From positions 1 to 64,000 of the forward strand of contig UCOA01000025.1 in assembly GCA_900474095.1 (NCBI GenBank): DNA of 64,000 nucleotides. The letters run 5' to 3'. Positions 26,363 through 34,544 of the stretch are shown here, in pieces. This stretch comes from Hyphomicrobiales bacterium (GTDB taxonomy: Bacteria; Pseudomonadota; Alphaproteobacteria; Rhizobiales; Rhizobiaceae). Below the pieces are notes generated by a model. It was given only the letters and a program-made list of their open reading frames with translations, did no database searches and was not told the DNA's origin. The translations under genes and the position numbers were made by a program. The stretch's first letter is position 1. Each line of letters opens with the position of its first letter.

Positions 26363-27508
26363 ATGACCATCACAGCCAACTGGAGCTATCCGACCGCCAT
26401 CAAATTCGGGGCGGGGCGGATCAAGGAACTTGCCGATCATTGCAGGGCGCTTGGTATCAAGAAGCCGCTTCTCGTAACCGACCGCGGCCTCGCGCCGATG
26501 CCGATCACGCAGAACGCACTCAGTATCCTCGATGCGGCCGGGCTCGGCCGGGCGCTGTTCAGCGATGTCGATTCCAACCCAACCGACGTCAACCTCGCGG
26601 CCGGGGTCAAGGCCTTCAAGGACGGCGGCCATGACGGCGTGATTGCTTTCGGCGGCGGCTCGGGGCTTGATCTCGGCAAATGCGTCGCGTTCATGGCCGG
26701 TCAGACGCGGCCGGTCTGGGATTTCGAGGATGTCGGCGACTGGTGGAAGCGAGCCAGCGTCGAGGGTATCGCGCCGATCATCGCCGTGCCGACGACGGCA
26801 GGCACCGGCTCTGAAGTCGGCCGCGCCTCGGTCATCACCAATTCGCAGACGCACACGAAGAAGGTGATCTTCCATCCGAAGTTCCTGCCGGCTGTGACGA
26901 TCTGCGATCCGGAACTGACCGTCGGCATGCCGAAGGTGATCACCGCCGGTACCGGCATGGACGCCTTCGCCCACTGCCTGGAAGCCTATTCCTCGCCGTT
27001 CTACCATCCGATGTCGGCCGGCATCGCGCTCGAAGGCTTGCGGCTGGTCAAGGAATACCTGCCGCGCGCCTACAAGGACGGCACGGATATCGAGGCCCGC
27101 GCCCATATGATGAGTGCGGCCGCCATGGGCGCCGTCGCCTTCCAGAAGGGGCTTGGCGCCATCCACTCGCTGTCGCATCCGGTCGGCGCAATCTACAACA
27201 CGCATCACGGCATGACCAATGCTGTCGTCATGCCGCCGGTGCTGCGCTTCAACCGCCCGGCCATCGAGGACAAGATCGGCATGGCCGCCGCCTATCTCGG
27301 TATCTCCGGTGGCTTTGACGGCTTCTATGACTATGTCTTGAAGCTGCGCGAAGAGCTGGGCGTGCCGGACAAGCTGTCTGCGCTCGGCGTCGGCACCGAT
27401 CGCATCGACGAGATGGCCGCAATGGCGATCGTCGATCCGACAGCAGGCGGCAATCCGGTCGAACTGACGCTTGATGCCGCCAAGCAACTCTTCAAAGAGT
27501 GCATCTAA
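26363..27508 (+). CDS. Iron-containing alcohol dehydrogenase
   Basis: A 381-residue group III alcohol dehydrogenase with the nucleotide loop GGGSGLDLGKCVA near residue 98 and PTTAGTGSEVGR. Metal ligands fall in GMDAFAHCLEAYSS and IHSLSHPVGAIYNTHHGMTN. It starts 3 nt after the aldehyde dehydrogenase stop, so the two are co-translated. It may interconvert a hydroxy-intermediate and aldehyde in the same route; the substrate cannot be named. A clear terminator follows. Confidence 0.88.
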   Translation: MTITANWSYPTAIKFGAGRIKELADHCRALGIKKPLLVTDRGLAPMPITQNALSILDAAGLGRALFSDVDSNPTDVNLAAGVKAFKDGGHDGVIAFGGGSGLDLGKCVAFMAGQTRPVWDFEDVGDWWKRASVEGIAPIIAVPTTAGTGSEVGRASVITNSQTHTKKVIFHPKFLPAVTICDPELTVGMPKVITAGTGMDAFAHCLEAYSSPFYHPMSAGIALEGLRLVKEYLPRAYKDGTDIEARAHMMSAAAMGAVAFQKGLGAIHSLSHPVGAIYNTHHGMTNAVVMPPVLRFNRPAIEDKIGMAAAYLGISGGFDGFYDYVLKLREELGVPDKLSALGVGTDRIDEMAAMAIVDPTAGGNPVELTLDAAKQLFKECI

Positions 27509-27562
27509 GCGGGGGCGTGTCGCTTTTTCCAGAAAGCGTCACTCATTCGTAGTCACCATTGG

Positions 27563-27595
27563 AATGGAGCGATCCGGCGGTTGCTCCATTTTTTT
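27563..27595 (+). terminator. Intrinsic terminator of the amine cluster
   Basis: AATGGAGC (27563-27570) and GCTCCATT (27583-27590) form an 8-bp stem with a 12-nt loop, followed by a T-run of seven in all. It ends the rightward cluster after the alcohol dehydrogenase gene. Confidence 0.85.
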
Positions 27596-27716
27596 GTTTT
27601 CCGGCTAATGATTTGTTTGCCGTTCGTTAACGCTGATTTGCAAGCTTGTATGGCAGCGCGTGCCCTTGCGTGAAGGCAGTAACGATGGCAGCAGGCGACA
27701 TGCCGGCAGGAATGAT

Positions 27717-28511
27717 ATGGCTATAATTTCAATTGCGAACGCCAAGGGTGGAGCGGGCAAGACGACGGTGGCATTGCTTCTGGCGACAGAGTTTGCGCGG
27801 AGGGGCGAGACTGTCGTCATTTTCGACTGCGACCCGCTCGAATTTGCAGCCAAGTGGCGCGGTTTGCCCGGTGCAGTCGAACGTATCTCCGTTGTGACGG
27901 GTGTGACATTTGCCAATCTCGGTAGCAATCTGCGGGCTCAACAGGGCCAGGCCAATCAGGTCATCATCGATCTTTCCGGAGCACGCGACGCGCTGATTGC
28001 CCTGGTCGCCGGTCTTTCCGACCTCATGCTCATCCCTGTGCAGGGCTGTGCCATGGACGCGCAGGGCGCTGCGCACGTGCTCGACATCATAGGACAGGTG
28101 GAAAACAACGCGCGGAGCCACATCAATCATGCCGTGGTCCTCACTCGTGTCAGTTCTTTCGTGACGACACGCGCCATCCGCAGCGTCAAGGCGCTTCTTG
28201 CCCAGCGCAATGTGGCGCTGCTCTCCACGCCCATCATTGAGCGCAGCGCTTACCGCGACATGTTCGAACATGGGGGCACGCTCTATACGATCGATGAAGC
28301 GAAGCTCACAAACCTCGCCAAGGCGCAGCGAAACATGCAAGGACTTGCAACGGAAGTCCTGCACCTGGTGTGCCGGCAGCCGCATCTGCAATCGAGCGGT
28401 TCGCTTGGGCGAATCTGCTACAAGGCGCCGGAACGTATCCCGCACTCGGAAAATCCCGTGCGCGCCGCTCTGCCCTTGGAGCGCGGCGCGATACACGCTG
28501 ATCGCCCATAA
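27717..28511 (+). CDS. ParA/VirC1-like P-loop ATPase (copy 1)
   Basis: A 264-residue ATPase with a deviant Walker A motif (NAKGGAGKTTVAL) at the N-terminus, DCDPLEFAAKW as the switch region and QVIIDLSGARDALIALV as Walker B. Such proteins dimerise on ATP and position DNA or protein complexes. Unlike true plasmid or chromosome partition loci, there is no parB next to it. A shorter paralogue follows 198 nt downstream. The C-terminus carries about 40 residues absent from the paralogue. The ATG at 27717 has AGGA upstream. Confidence 0.8.
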   Translation: MAIISIANAKGGAGKTTVALLLATEFARRGETVVIFDCDPLEFAAKWRGLPGAVERISVVTGVTFANLGSNLRAQQGQANQVIIDLSGARDALIALVAGLSDLMLIPVQGCAMDAQGAAHVLDIIGQVENNARSHINHAVVLTRVSSFVTTRAIRSVKALLAQRNVALLSTPIIERSAYRDMFEHGGTLYTIDEAKLTNLAKAQRNMQGLATEVLHLVCRQPHLQSSGSLGRICYKAPERIPHSENPVRAALPLERGAIHADRP

Positions 28512-28709
28512 TCCAGAAAGTCTTGTCGCGAGATTTGCCTACCTCTGGCGCACTTTCATGTCATCCGGGCCAGCATCGTTAATTCTAGCGAGGGGCGTGT
28601 TTAGATTTTCTTAACCACGATCTGAAAGGTTTGATTAACGGAGCGCGATGGGCTTTGCGCTTTGCGGGAGCCATGCCGGGGGCTCGGACGTTTTCAGACA
28701 GGGACAGCA

Positions 28710-29402
28710 ATGCCAGTCATCACTTTTGCAAATACCAAGGGCGGTGCGGGCAAGACAACCGCAGCACTTATCCTTGCGGCGGAGCTCGCACGCTGCGGTG
28801 CACGCGTCACCATCCTCGATGCCGATCCGCAGCACTGGATCACCCACTGGCATGAGATTTCGGGAAAAGTTCCCAACATCGAGGTCATTTCGCATGTGAC
28901 CATGGCGTCGATCCAGACGCATATCAGCGAAAACAAAGCTCGGACGGACTATTTCATCATCGATCTCGCCGGTGCCCGCAATACGCTAATGGCAACAGCG
29001 ATCGGCCTTTCCGACCATGTCATGATCCCGGTCCAGGGGTGTGCGATGGATGCCAAAGGCGGCGCCCAGGTGCTCGAGTTGCTCTGTCACCTCCACGAGA
29101 AGGCCGGTATTCGGATCAACCATTCAGTGGTGTTGACCCGGGTCAACTCGCTGGTGACGACACGGGCGCTACAGGTGGTAAAGCAGTTGCTGAGCGAGCG
29201 TGCCGTCCCCGTGCTTGACACGCCGATCATCGAACGTGCCGCTTTCCGCGACATTTTCGACTGTGGCGGTACCCTGCAAACGATGGACGAGAGCCGGGTC
29301 AGCAATCTCGACAAGGCTCGCGAAAATGCCCGCGCCTTCGCCGACGAAGTGCGCAAGCTTGTTCCGCTTCGGCTGGTCAACCGGGCGCGCCGGGCAGCCT
29401 GA
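28710..29402 (+). CDS. ParA/VirC1-like P-loop ATPase (copy 2)
   Basis: A 230-residue paralogue of the preceding protein, with NTKGGAGKTTAALILAAELA, DADPQHWITHW and YFIIDLAGARNTLMATA. The two share the order of all motifs and long stretches such as IPVQGCAMDA and DTPIIERAAFRD, so they arose by tandem duplication. It has its own upstream region, so it may be expressed separately. No partner protein is visible. Confidence 0.8.
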   Translation: MPVITFANTKGGAGKTTAALILAAELARCGARVTILDADPQHWITHWHEISGKVPNIEVISHVTMASIQTHISENKARTDYFIIDLAGARNTLMATAIGLSDHVMIPVQGCAMDAKGGAQVLELLCHLHEKAGIRINHSVVLTRVNSLVTTRALQVVKQLLSERAVPVLDTPIIERAAFRDIFDCGGTLQTMDESRVSNLDKARENARAFADEVRKLVPLRLVNRARRAA

Positions 29403-29438
29403 TCGCGACGCCGCGCAGGAAAAAGCTTGCAATGACGG

Positions 29439-29687
29439 TTATCCTTGAGAATCACCGTCCTTCATGTCACGCGGATCGTAGTTCAGGTCCCATTCCTTGC
29501 CTGGCTTTTTTTGGCCGGGCGGGGTTTTATGAGCCGTGGCGTCGTCCGATCCGGTGATCACGCGGGGCTTGGCGCTGGCGACGCCACTGTTGTCGCTGCG
29601 TCTTTTCGACCCGGCAAACTGACCTTCGGCATCCTTGCGAATAACGCTTTTCCCGCCCGAGCGAGGCGGATTGTCCCGGATGGTCAT
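29439..29687 (-). CDS. Small hydrophilic protein, unknown
   Basis: An 82-residue, highly charged and proline/glycine-rich protein with no hydrophobic segment (MTIRDNPPRSGGKSVIRKDA at the start, many Lys/Asp at the end); probably disordered. Not recognised. Its ATG overlaps the stop of the gene upstream (TGATG), which supports real translation and coupling. Confidence 0.5.
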   Translation of the reverse strand: MTIRDNPPRSGGKSVIRKDAEGQFAGSKRRSDNSGVASAKPRVITGSDDATAHKTPPGQKKPGKEWDLNYDPRDMKDGDSQG

Positions 29688-29890
29688 CAGCGATCACCCT
29701 TTGTCTTCCCGGCGTCGGAGAGCTTGTTGCGGTCCGGGTCATTCAGGTTTTCGCCATGAGCATCGCGTGCAATGGCAGGGTTGTCCTTTGCAGGCAGGTA
29801 TCCGCGCGGTCGGGTCTCTTCAGGTCCTTCCCAGCGCGGCGACTGTTCGGTTGTTCCGGCAGGGCCGGGTTTGGGTGTTTTCTGTTTCAT
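29687..29890 (-). CDS. Small hydrophilic protein, unknown
   Basis: A 67-residue polar protein (MKQKTPKPGPAGTTEQSPRW at the start) rich in Pro, Asp, Lys and Asn, likely disordered. Not recognised. The ATG at 29890 is preceded by AGAGGAG at good spacing, while longer in-frame starts run back into the neighbouring oxidase gene and lack a site. It is coupled to the next small gene by a TGATG overlap, forming a two-gene unit. Confidence 0.5.
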   Translation of the reverse strand: MKQKTPKPGPAGTTEQSPRWEGPEETRPRGYLPAKDNPAIARDAHGENLNDPDRNKLSDAGKTKGDR

Positions 29891-29994
29891 GTCTGGCTCC
29901 TCTTGCGTCTCGTCCTCAACCGGACAACCGTTGAAAGGTTCCATCTCGTGGGAAATAGGCGTCTCGCTGGCCGAACTTTTTGGCCGGCTTCTTG

Positions 29995-31284
29995 TCAGAA
30001 ACGACGGTCGATGAAGTGTTTGGCCTGTGCGCCCGCATGGTAGAATGCCGACTTGAGGCTGCGCCATGGGTCGGGCGCCAAGGGCGTTTCGGCAAGTGGC
30101 AGGGCGTTCGGCTCGCCCATCACATGATTGGCGAGCGCCCGGCCGAAGACCGTGCCCGGCGCGATGCCGCGGCCGTTATAGCCGCTGATCGAAAAGACGT
30201 TCGGCGCCATCACGTGCATCTGCGGCAGGTGGTTGGTGGTCATGCCGATGCGGCCGTCCCACCAGTATTCGAGGCGGACGTCGCCGATCATCGGGAAAAG
30301 CTTGCGCAGCGAGCGCTTGACGAAAGCCCGGTGCGTTCCCTTCGCAACTGCGTCCAGCCGACCGATGCTGCCGAAGATCATCCGGTTCTGTTCGTCCATG
30401 CGAAAGGACGTCATCACGAGGCCGGTATCCCAGCAACCCTGGCGTTCCGGCAGAATGCTGCGTGCGACATTGTCGCTGAGCGGTTGGGTGGCGAACTGGA
30501 AAAAGGGCAGGATGGTCAGTTCTTCCGTGTGGGCCGACCAGGGCGTGCGCTCGATGAGCTTGCCATAGGCATTGGTGGCAAGGATCACGCTTCTCGCGGT
30601 GATCGAGCCGCCAGGCATCGTCAAGATCCAGACATCGCCCTTTCGCTCGGCGGCAAGAAGAGGCGTCTCGGTGTATATCTCGGCGCCGGCTGCGAGGGCT
30701 GCGCGGGCAAGGCCGCGGGCATAGGCGAGCGGCTGGATCGTGCCGGCGCGCCGGTCGAGCAGGGCGCCGGCGAACCCTTCCGCACCGGTCAGTGACTTGG
30801 CGCGCGCGGCCGACAGCACCTCGACGGGTGCGCCGAATTTCTTCCATTGTGCCTCCCGGTCCCTGAGCTCCGCCAGGCCCTCGGCGCCGACGGCCATGTG
30901 CAGAGTGCCGTTGCGCACGGCCTCGCATTGGATCGCGTGCCTGGCGACCAAGTCGTAGACGACAGACGGCCCATCGCCGAGTTCGGTGAGCAGCCGATTA
31001 CCGGCATCAACGCCGAGCGTGGCGATCAGGTCGTCGGGTTTCGTCCACATGCCGGCGTTGACAAGGCCCACATTGCGGCCGGAACCGCCGAAGCCGATCA
31101 TCTTCGCCTCAGCAACAGCGACCTTCACGCCCTTTTCGGCAAGATGAAGAGCCGCGGAAAGACCGGTGAAGCCGCCCCCGATCACCGCGACATCGACGCT
31201 GATGTCGCTTGCAAGCGACCGGGTCTCGGGTGCCGCAGGCGCCGTGGCATGCCAGAGGTTGGGAAGGGAGCGTTCGGCGGCCAT
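29995..31284 (-). CDS. FAD-dependent amine oxidase (DAO family, PuuB-like)
   Basis: A 429-residue flavoprotein of the glycine oxidase/D-amino acid oxidase fold. The FAD dinucleotide motif VAVIGGGFTGLSAALHLAE is at residues about 32-50, with GFGGSGRNVGLVNAG just after, and a C-terminal FSISGYNGRGIAPGTVFGRA. The pattern closely resembles gamma-glutamylputrescine oxidase (PuuB). Together with the glutamine-synthetase-like ligase and aldehyde dehydrogenase encoded to the left it completes a gamma-glutamylamine route, though it is on the opposite strand and separated by the ParA pair. Confidence 0.82.
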   Translation of the reverse strand: MAAERSLPNLWHATAPAAPETRSLASDISVDVAVIGGGFTGLSAALHLAEKGVKVAVAEAKMIGFGGSGRNVGLVNAGMWTKPDDLIATLGVDAGNRLLTELGDGPSVVYDLVARHAIQCEAVRNGTLHMAVGAEGLAELRDREAQWKKFGAPVEVLSAARAKSLTGAEGFAGALLDRRAGTIQPLAYARGLARAALAAGAEIYTETPLLAAERKGDVWILTMPGGSITARSVILATNAYGKLIERTPWSAHTEELTILPFFQFATQPLSDNVARSILPERQGCWDTGLVMTSFRMDEQNRMIFGSIGRLDAVAKGTHRAFVKRSLRKLFPMIGDVRLEYWWDGRIGMTTNHLPQMHVMAPNVFSISGYNGRGIAPGTVFGRALANHVMGEPNALPLAETPLAPDPWRSLKSAFYHAGAQAKHFIDRRF

Positions 31285-31634
31285 CGCGGCATTCCTCGTC
31301 TGTCGGGATTGAACTTACTTTCTTCCGACAGATAAAGCATTGCGGCAATGTTTTTAATGACAAAGGATGATGACGTCATGAAGCGAAGGGATGTGCGAGA
31401 AGCCCTGAAACGGCTGGGGCCGCGGCGCTTCCAAGCTAAGCACCACGGCCCCGATTTCCATCTCGCGAAATGTGCCCATTACTCCATTGGCCGGCGGTAG
31501 AACCCGTCCGGTGAATGTTTTCGTGCTGAAAACGCCGGGCTGCGCTGCGGTCTGACCGCAGGCTCCAGACACCCCTTATTTTTAACAGTTTTTTTGCGTC
31601 TTCACTCCCCCAAATGGGGGATGTCGCGCATTTT
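31285..31634. other. Intergenic region with an unassigned plus-strand hairpin/T-run
   Basis: 350 bp between the FAD oxidase and L,D-transpeptidase genes, both leftward. Short frames here lack ribosome-binding sites. Near the right edge, TCCCCC (31606-31611) and GGGGGA (31616-31621) form a hairpin, with outer TGCG/CGCA pairing and TTTTTT at 31631-31636 on the plus strand. No annotated plus-strand gene ends here, so a small RNA is possible. Confidence 0.3.
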
Positions 31635-33002
31635 TTAGTCGAGGAATTCGACGGTGGTTCCGACGCTGACCATCTTGGCGAGTTCGGTCGCGTCCCAGTT
31701 GGTCAGGCGTACGCAGCCGTGGCTCTGGGTCTTGCCGATCTTTGACGGTTCCGGCGTCCCGTGAACGCCGTAAGTCGGCTTCGACAGCGCGATCCAAACT
31801 GTGCCGACGGGGCCGTTCGGACCGGGCTGCAGGGTCAGTATCTTGTCGTTCTCGCCCTGCTTGAAGTTGATCTTCGGATTGTAGGTATAGCCGGGATCGA
31901 ATGCGATACGATCGACCTGCACCGTGCCGGAGGGCGATGGCGTATCGGACGAACCGATCGTCGCCGGATATGCGGCGATCAGCGTGCCGGCCTCGTCATA
32001 TGCAAAGACCTGCTTGCGGTATTTGTCGGCGACGATGCGGGCAACCTTGCCCTTCTTCATTTCGCTGGGGTTGATCACCTTGATGATCGAGCCGGGGACA
32101 GTGAAATCGACGCCCGGGTTCAATTCCCGCAGATAAGCCTCGTCCATGTGGAACTTTTCGCCGAGCATCTCCACGGTCGAGGTGAAGGACAGGTGCGGTA
32201 GGGCGGCCTTGTGTGCGTAATCTTCCGGAATGGAGGCGACATAGGGACCGGCGGCATCCGCCGCCGTGATCGTATAGCTGGTAATCGGCAGCCCGCCGGA
32301 GAAGCGCAGCCGCTCCATGATGTCGTCGGTGTTGTTCGGGTCGAGCGTTTCGCCGGTCGCCTGCTGCCAGGCCTCGATAGCCTTGGTGACGTTGGAGCCG
32401 CTCCTGCCGTCGATCACGCCCGGCGAAAACCCTTCGCGATCGAGAAATACCTGCAGGGCGGTGATTTCGGCGCTGGATTTCTTGGTAATCTGCGCGGCGG
32501 GAGGCAGGGTCTGGCGTTCCTCCCGCGGTAGGGCTTCCATGTCGTTTTCGTCCGGGAGCGCCGAGTACTCGTCCGGCAGTTCCTGGCGCTCGACACTTGG
32601 CGGCGTCGCATCGCGGTAATCGGGGACGGAGCCGGTTACATCGCCGGGTTCGGAAAAACCCTGTTCTGGGTACCCCTGCTCGGAAAAACCAAAGCCCTGA
32701 TCGGAGTAGTAGTCACGGTTCATGTCGCGGCGGCGAGCCTCGTTGCGCTGCCTGCCGCTGCCCATCACCGTCGCCACCACATTGCCCCAGGAATCGACCA
32801 GCACGGTCCTGCCGCGGCGGTCGCGCATCATCTGCACGTCACCCGATTCAGGCAGGTAATCGAGGATTTCACCCTGTGGCGTCACCAGAACCGCGTCTGC
32901 CGGCAAGCGGCCGAGGCTGTCCTGGGCCTTTGCCGCACCGGTAAAGGCCAGCATGCTGGCGGCAGCGAGGAGGGCTAATCCGGTTCGGGAAACAAACGTC
33001 AC
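31635..33002 (-). CDS. L,D-transpeptidase (YkuD family) with peptidoglycan-binding domain
   Basis: A 455-residue exported enzyme. A signal peptide (residues 1-26, ending AKAQD) leads into a low-complexity region rich in Gly, Glu and Tyr. A PG-binding-like repeat lies at about 190-230 (ALQVFLDREGFSPGVIDGRSG) and the catalytic YkuD domain at about 310-455, with VHGTPEPSKIGKTQSHGCVR holding the active-site His and Cys. It forms 3-3 crosslinks in peptidoglycan or anchors envelope proteins to it, a prominent activity in Rhizobiales. Confidence 0.9.
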   Translation of the reverse strand: MTFVSRTGLALLAAASMLAFTGAAKAQDSLGRLPADAVLVTPQGEILDYLPESGDVQMMRDRRGRTVLVDSWGNVVATVMGSGRQRNEARRRDMNRDYYSDQGFGFSEQGYPEQGFSEPGDVTGSVPDYRDATPPSVERQELPDEYSALPDENDMEALPREERQTLPPAAQITKKSSAEITALQVFLDREGFSPGVIDGRSGSNVTKAIEAWQQATGETLDPNNTDDIMERLRFSGGLPITSYTITAADAAGPYVASIPEDYAHKAALPHLSFTSTVEMLGEKFHMDEAYLRELNPGVDFTVPGSIIKVINPSEMKKGKVARIVADKYRKQVFAYDEAGTLIAAYPATIGSSDTPSPSGTVQVDRIAFDPGYTYNPKINFKQGENDKILTLQPGPNGPVGTVWIALSKPTYGVHGTPEPSKIGKTQSHGCVRLTNWDATELAKMVSVGTTVEFLD

Positions 33003-33218
33003 GAGGAAACCTATGGTCTAGCAGTTGCGTTCGGGCCTACAAATCAAATGGGACGGTAATATGAATAAACTGAATTCATCATGAACAGTTCCCTAAAATC
33101 CATTTAATTCGGTGGGTTGCCAGTTGCAAGGTGCAGATTTGGCGCTTTCTATGAGTTAGATTCCGCGGATAGTTTGCCGGCGGTTATCGCCGATTCAAGC
33201 GCTTCGGAGAGATGTTCA

Positions 33219-34073
33219 ATGCCGATCACGATATCCGGCGGGGAAAGGCCAGGAAAATTCCAGATTCTGCTCGACCGCCAGTCGGCGCTGGATATCGGTG
33301 CCTTCGTCGTCGATGGCGTCGATATTTCACCGGGCGCGGCGATCCCCTCGGACGGCGACCGGCGCATCGACCAGGCGCTGCAGGGCTTCTTTTTCACTTG
33401 CGGACCGGACCATATCCGCCATCCAGAGCCGATCGATGGCTTTGATGACGGGCGAAGGTTTCCGTTGCATGGTTCGCTTTGCGGCACGCCGGTACGGCGG
33501 ACGGAGATGTCGGAGCCGGGCGAACCGCCTGGATGTTTTGCGGAAATCGAGGTTCCGCTTGCCAATGGCGGAACGGCTCTGGTGTCGCGGCGCTGGGCGA
33601 TCAGCCAGGATGGATCAGAGATACTCCTGTCGGACCGGGTGACCAACACGGGCGCCAAACCGTTTGCTCCGATGCTGATGTATCACATGAATATGGGCGG
33701 CTGGATGCTTGGCGACGACACTCATATTGCCGGAACGATGTTCGGCAACGAGCGATGGCCGTGGCGCTTCGGTGATGGCGAAAGCGCACACTTCTGTCTG
33801 CCGGCCGCGCCGACAGCCCGGGACGGCTGGGCGCAGGTGGCCCTCGGTCCGTTCGAGGCCGTGTGCGGCCGCTCGCTGATCGTCCGGTTCGAGGCGGCAA
33901 CCCTGCCGTTTCTCCAGATGTGGCGATGCCGGCGCGGCTCGGCTAACGTCATCAGCATCGAGCCGGTGTCTCACCGGATTGCCAAACGGACCGATCTTGC
34001 CGCTGCGGGTGAACTGCCGTTGCTCGCGCCGGGAGAAACGGTGGATTACGCACTGGCATTCCAGATCCGCTAA
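33219..34073 (+). CDS. Aldose 1-epimerase-like protein (DUF4432)
   Basis: A 284-residue protein of the DUF4432/galactose-mutarotase-like fold. Recognisable segments are GFDDGRRFPLHGSLCGTPVR near residue 80 and MLMYHMNMGGWMLG near 155, where mutarotase histidines cluster. A carbohydrate-related role is likely but no substrate can be given. The ATG at 33219 follows GGAGAG; an upstream in-frame ATG lacks a site. Confidence 0.7.
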   Translation: MPITISGGERPGKFQILLDRQSALDIGAFVVDGVDISPGAAIPSDGDRRIDQALQGFFFTCGPDHIRHPEPIDGFDDGRRFPLHGSLCGTPVRRTEMSEPGEPPGCFAEIEVPLANGGTALVSRRWAISQDGSEILLSDRVTNTGAKPFAPMLMYHMNMGGWMLGDDTHIAGTMFGNERWPWRFGDGESAHFCLPAAPTARDGWAQVALGPFEAVCGRSLIVRFEAATLPFLQMWRCRRGSANVISIEPVSHRIAKRTDLAAAGELPLLAPGETVDYALAFQIR

Positions 34074-34148
34074 AACCGGCTTTCCGATTGACGCCTTGCG
34101 CCGCCGGTCCTACATCAATGCGGACACCGTTTTCAGGAAGGTTTTCCC

Positions 34149-34487
34149 ATGGACATTCGCCAGATCAACGATGAATATTCGGTCACCGGACAGATCTCCG
34201 TCGAAGACCTCGATGCGATCAAGGCGATGGGTTTCAGGTCCATCGTCTGCCACCGCCCGGACTTCGAGCAGCCGGACCAGCCGCAGTTTGAAACCATCGC
34301 CGCACGCGCCAAGGAACTCGGCCTCGACATCACCCATATCCCGGTCGGCCCGATGGGCGTGACGGCAGACGCCGTGCGCGACATGGTCGACGCGCTGGAT
34401 ACGTTCGAACGGCCGATGCTCGGCTATTGCCGTTCCGGCGCCCGCTCGACCAATGTGTACCAGCAGACCCAGCACATTCGCGGCTAA
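34149..34487 (+). CDS. TIGR01244 / DUF442 phosphatase-like protein
   Basis: A 112-residue protein of the beta-lactamase-hydrolase-like (Blh N-domain) family, which has a dual-specificity-phosphatase fold. The P-loop CRSGARS lies near residue 95 (Cys-x5-Arg), and SIVCHRPDFEQPDQP near residue 32 is typical. In some relatives this domain is fused to a persulfide dioxygenase and linked to sulfide handling. Here it stands alone. AGGAAGG precedes the ATG. Confidence 0.8.
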   Translation: MDIRQINDEYSVTGQISVEDLDAIKAMGFRSIVCHRPDFEQPDQPQFETIAARAKELGLDITHIPVGPMGVTADAVRDMVDALDTFERPMLGYCRSGARSTNVYQQTQHIRG

Positions 34488-34544
34488 TGCGTTTTTGCCA
34501 ACGGCGTGCGTTTCGATTGCGCGCCGTTCGGCGCTTCAAGGAAC

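Noticed and set aside
25265-27487. Minus-strand open frame of about 740 codons opposite the two dehydrogenase genes
   Set aside because: Its composition (rich in Arg, Asp, His, Gly) is that of an antisense shadow, and the plus strand carries two clear enzymes with intact motifs.
31354-31572. 72-codon minus-strand frame in the gap before the FAD oxidase gene
   Set aside because: No ribosome-binding site and no coherent composition; considered chance.
34500-34528. AACGGCG/CGCCGTT hairpin between convergent genes as a terminator
   Set aside because: No T-run on either strand and interrupted stems; left unannotated.
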